Of a stretch of DNA of 60,000 nt, positions 59,418 through 60,000 are shown piece after piece; the stretch's first letter is position 1, and the number at the start of each line of letters is the position of its first letter. The notes under the pieces are model-generated. The model saw only the letters and a list, made by a program, of their open reading frames with translations. It searched no databases and had not been told where the DNA came from. The stretch is taken from NCBI GenBank assembly GCA_014529385.2, contig CM043963.1, positions 78,170,912 through 78,230,911 of the forward strand, written 5' to 3'. The translations under genes and the position numbers were made by a program. Source of the stretch: Adiantum capillus-veneris (taxonomy: Eukaryota > Streptophyta > Polypodiopsida > Polypodiales > Pteridaceae).

Positions 59418-60000
59418 AAAATGTCTTGAAATGTACTATGGGCACCGTCCGTTCCAATCTAGGGGCAGAGTATATGGCTCATGAATTTAATGCATTTCTG
59501 GTTAGTCATGGGATAAAACACCAATGTATAGTGCCGTATACGCCTCAGCAAAATGGTGTTGTTGAGAAGGAAAAACAGGTCACTTACGAAAATGGCAAGA
59601 TGTATGGTCAAAAGTCAAGCTTTGCTGCATTCTTTTTGGCTTGAGGCCATCATGTGTGCCACTTATGTACTAAACAGGTGTCCCACGAAAGCTTTGCAGT
59701 CTATTATTCCATATGAAGCATGGCAAGATAGAAAGCCTTCTATTGAGCACAAGTGTGTTTTTGGTTGTTTGGCATATGCTTTGGTGCCACAAGCACAACA
59801 TAGAAAATTGAATGATGAGGATGTCAAATGTATTTTTGTTGGTTATAGTGCTGAAAGCAAAGGTTGCATGATGTATCATCCCCAAACAAAGCGTATTTAT
59901 GTTTCACGAAATATTGTGTTTGTGGAAGATTCTGTTCAGCTCTTGCTGTGATGTACGAGAGATAGTAATGTAAGCTCACATGACATTTATGACACTTTGT
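59418..60000 (+). pseudogene. Copia integrase fragment, opposite orientation, runs off window
   Basis: Plus strand, close relative of 54395-53800: TMGTVRSNLGAEYMAHEFNA (second Asp now Asn in RSN), IKHQCIVPYTPQQNGVVE (Glu), then after a frame change ARCMVKSQALLHSFWLEAIM and VKCIFVGYSAESKG. It starts abruptly in mid-integrase at aaaatgtct with no LTR or gag before it, so it is 5' truncated. With the minus-strand element it forms an inverted repeat about 5 kb apart. Confidence 0.85.

Overview
This is a stretch of nuclear DNA from a land plant with a large, repeat-rich genome. The evidence is remnants of Ty3/gypsy, Ty1/copia, hAT and CACTA elements of plant type, very long (CT)n/(GA)n microsatellites, primer binding sites complementary to initiator tRNA-Met, and a Tyr/Lys/Pro-rich extensin-like cell-wall gene. 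The abundance of decayed elements would fit a fern or another non-flowering plant, but nothing here proves a lineage. No intact host gene with a confident function was found; almost everything is a repeat or a broken gene.

Layout. 1-2915: decayed minus-strand Ty3 pol. 2916-17030: two head-to-tail copies (A, then B) of a block of about 5 kb carrying an extensin/proline-rich protein gene. Copy B is split by a 4.3 kb LTR retrotransposon (10375-14708) whose LTRs, PBS, polypurine tract and 5-bp target duplication are all visible. 17030-20640: mostly anonymous AT-rich DNA with a Ty3 integrase relic at 18420-18790. 20665-21568: CACTA TNP2/DUF4216 relic. 22560-27120: a second minus-strand Ty3 relic of the same family as the one at the window start. 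27432-29725: a third, truncated copy (C) of the extensin block. 29725-37860: anonymous repeats, long CT tracts, a GC-rich 66-bp-arm foldback (32829-32997) and a Ty3 integrase/chromodomain relic (35570-36770).

37861-47894 is the best-preserved element: a Ty3 chromovirus with a 1.6 kb 5' LTR, PBS, gag, protease, RT/RNase H, integrase, chromodomain, polypurine tract and the start of its 3' LTR. It carries a 2.2 kb foreign insertion in pol, and its 3' LTR is cut exactly where a hAT element with a CAGGG terminus begins (47895). The hAT transposase (BED, DUF659 and dimerisation regions) is at 49068-51170 and is broken. Next come a minus-strand coiled-coil/RING-like relic, a minus-strand copia element with both LTRs (52404-57080), a minus-strand protein kinase relic (57106-58321), an AT-rich tandem repeat, and an inverted fragment of the same copia family (59418 to the window end).

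The most interesting biology is the extensin-like trio. Copy A keeps an uninterrupted repeat domain, but both ancestral start ATGs are now CTG. Copy B keeps the start, TATA box and signal peptide but has an early stop. Copy C has lost its promoter-proximal coding part. Differences between A and B in the signal peptide are all synonymous, so the lesions look recent. The nested insertions also give a relative time order for the repeats.
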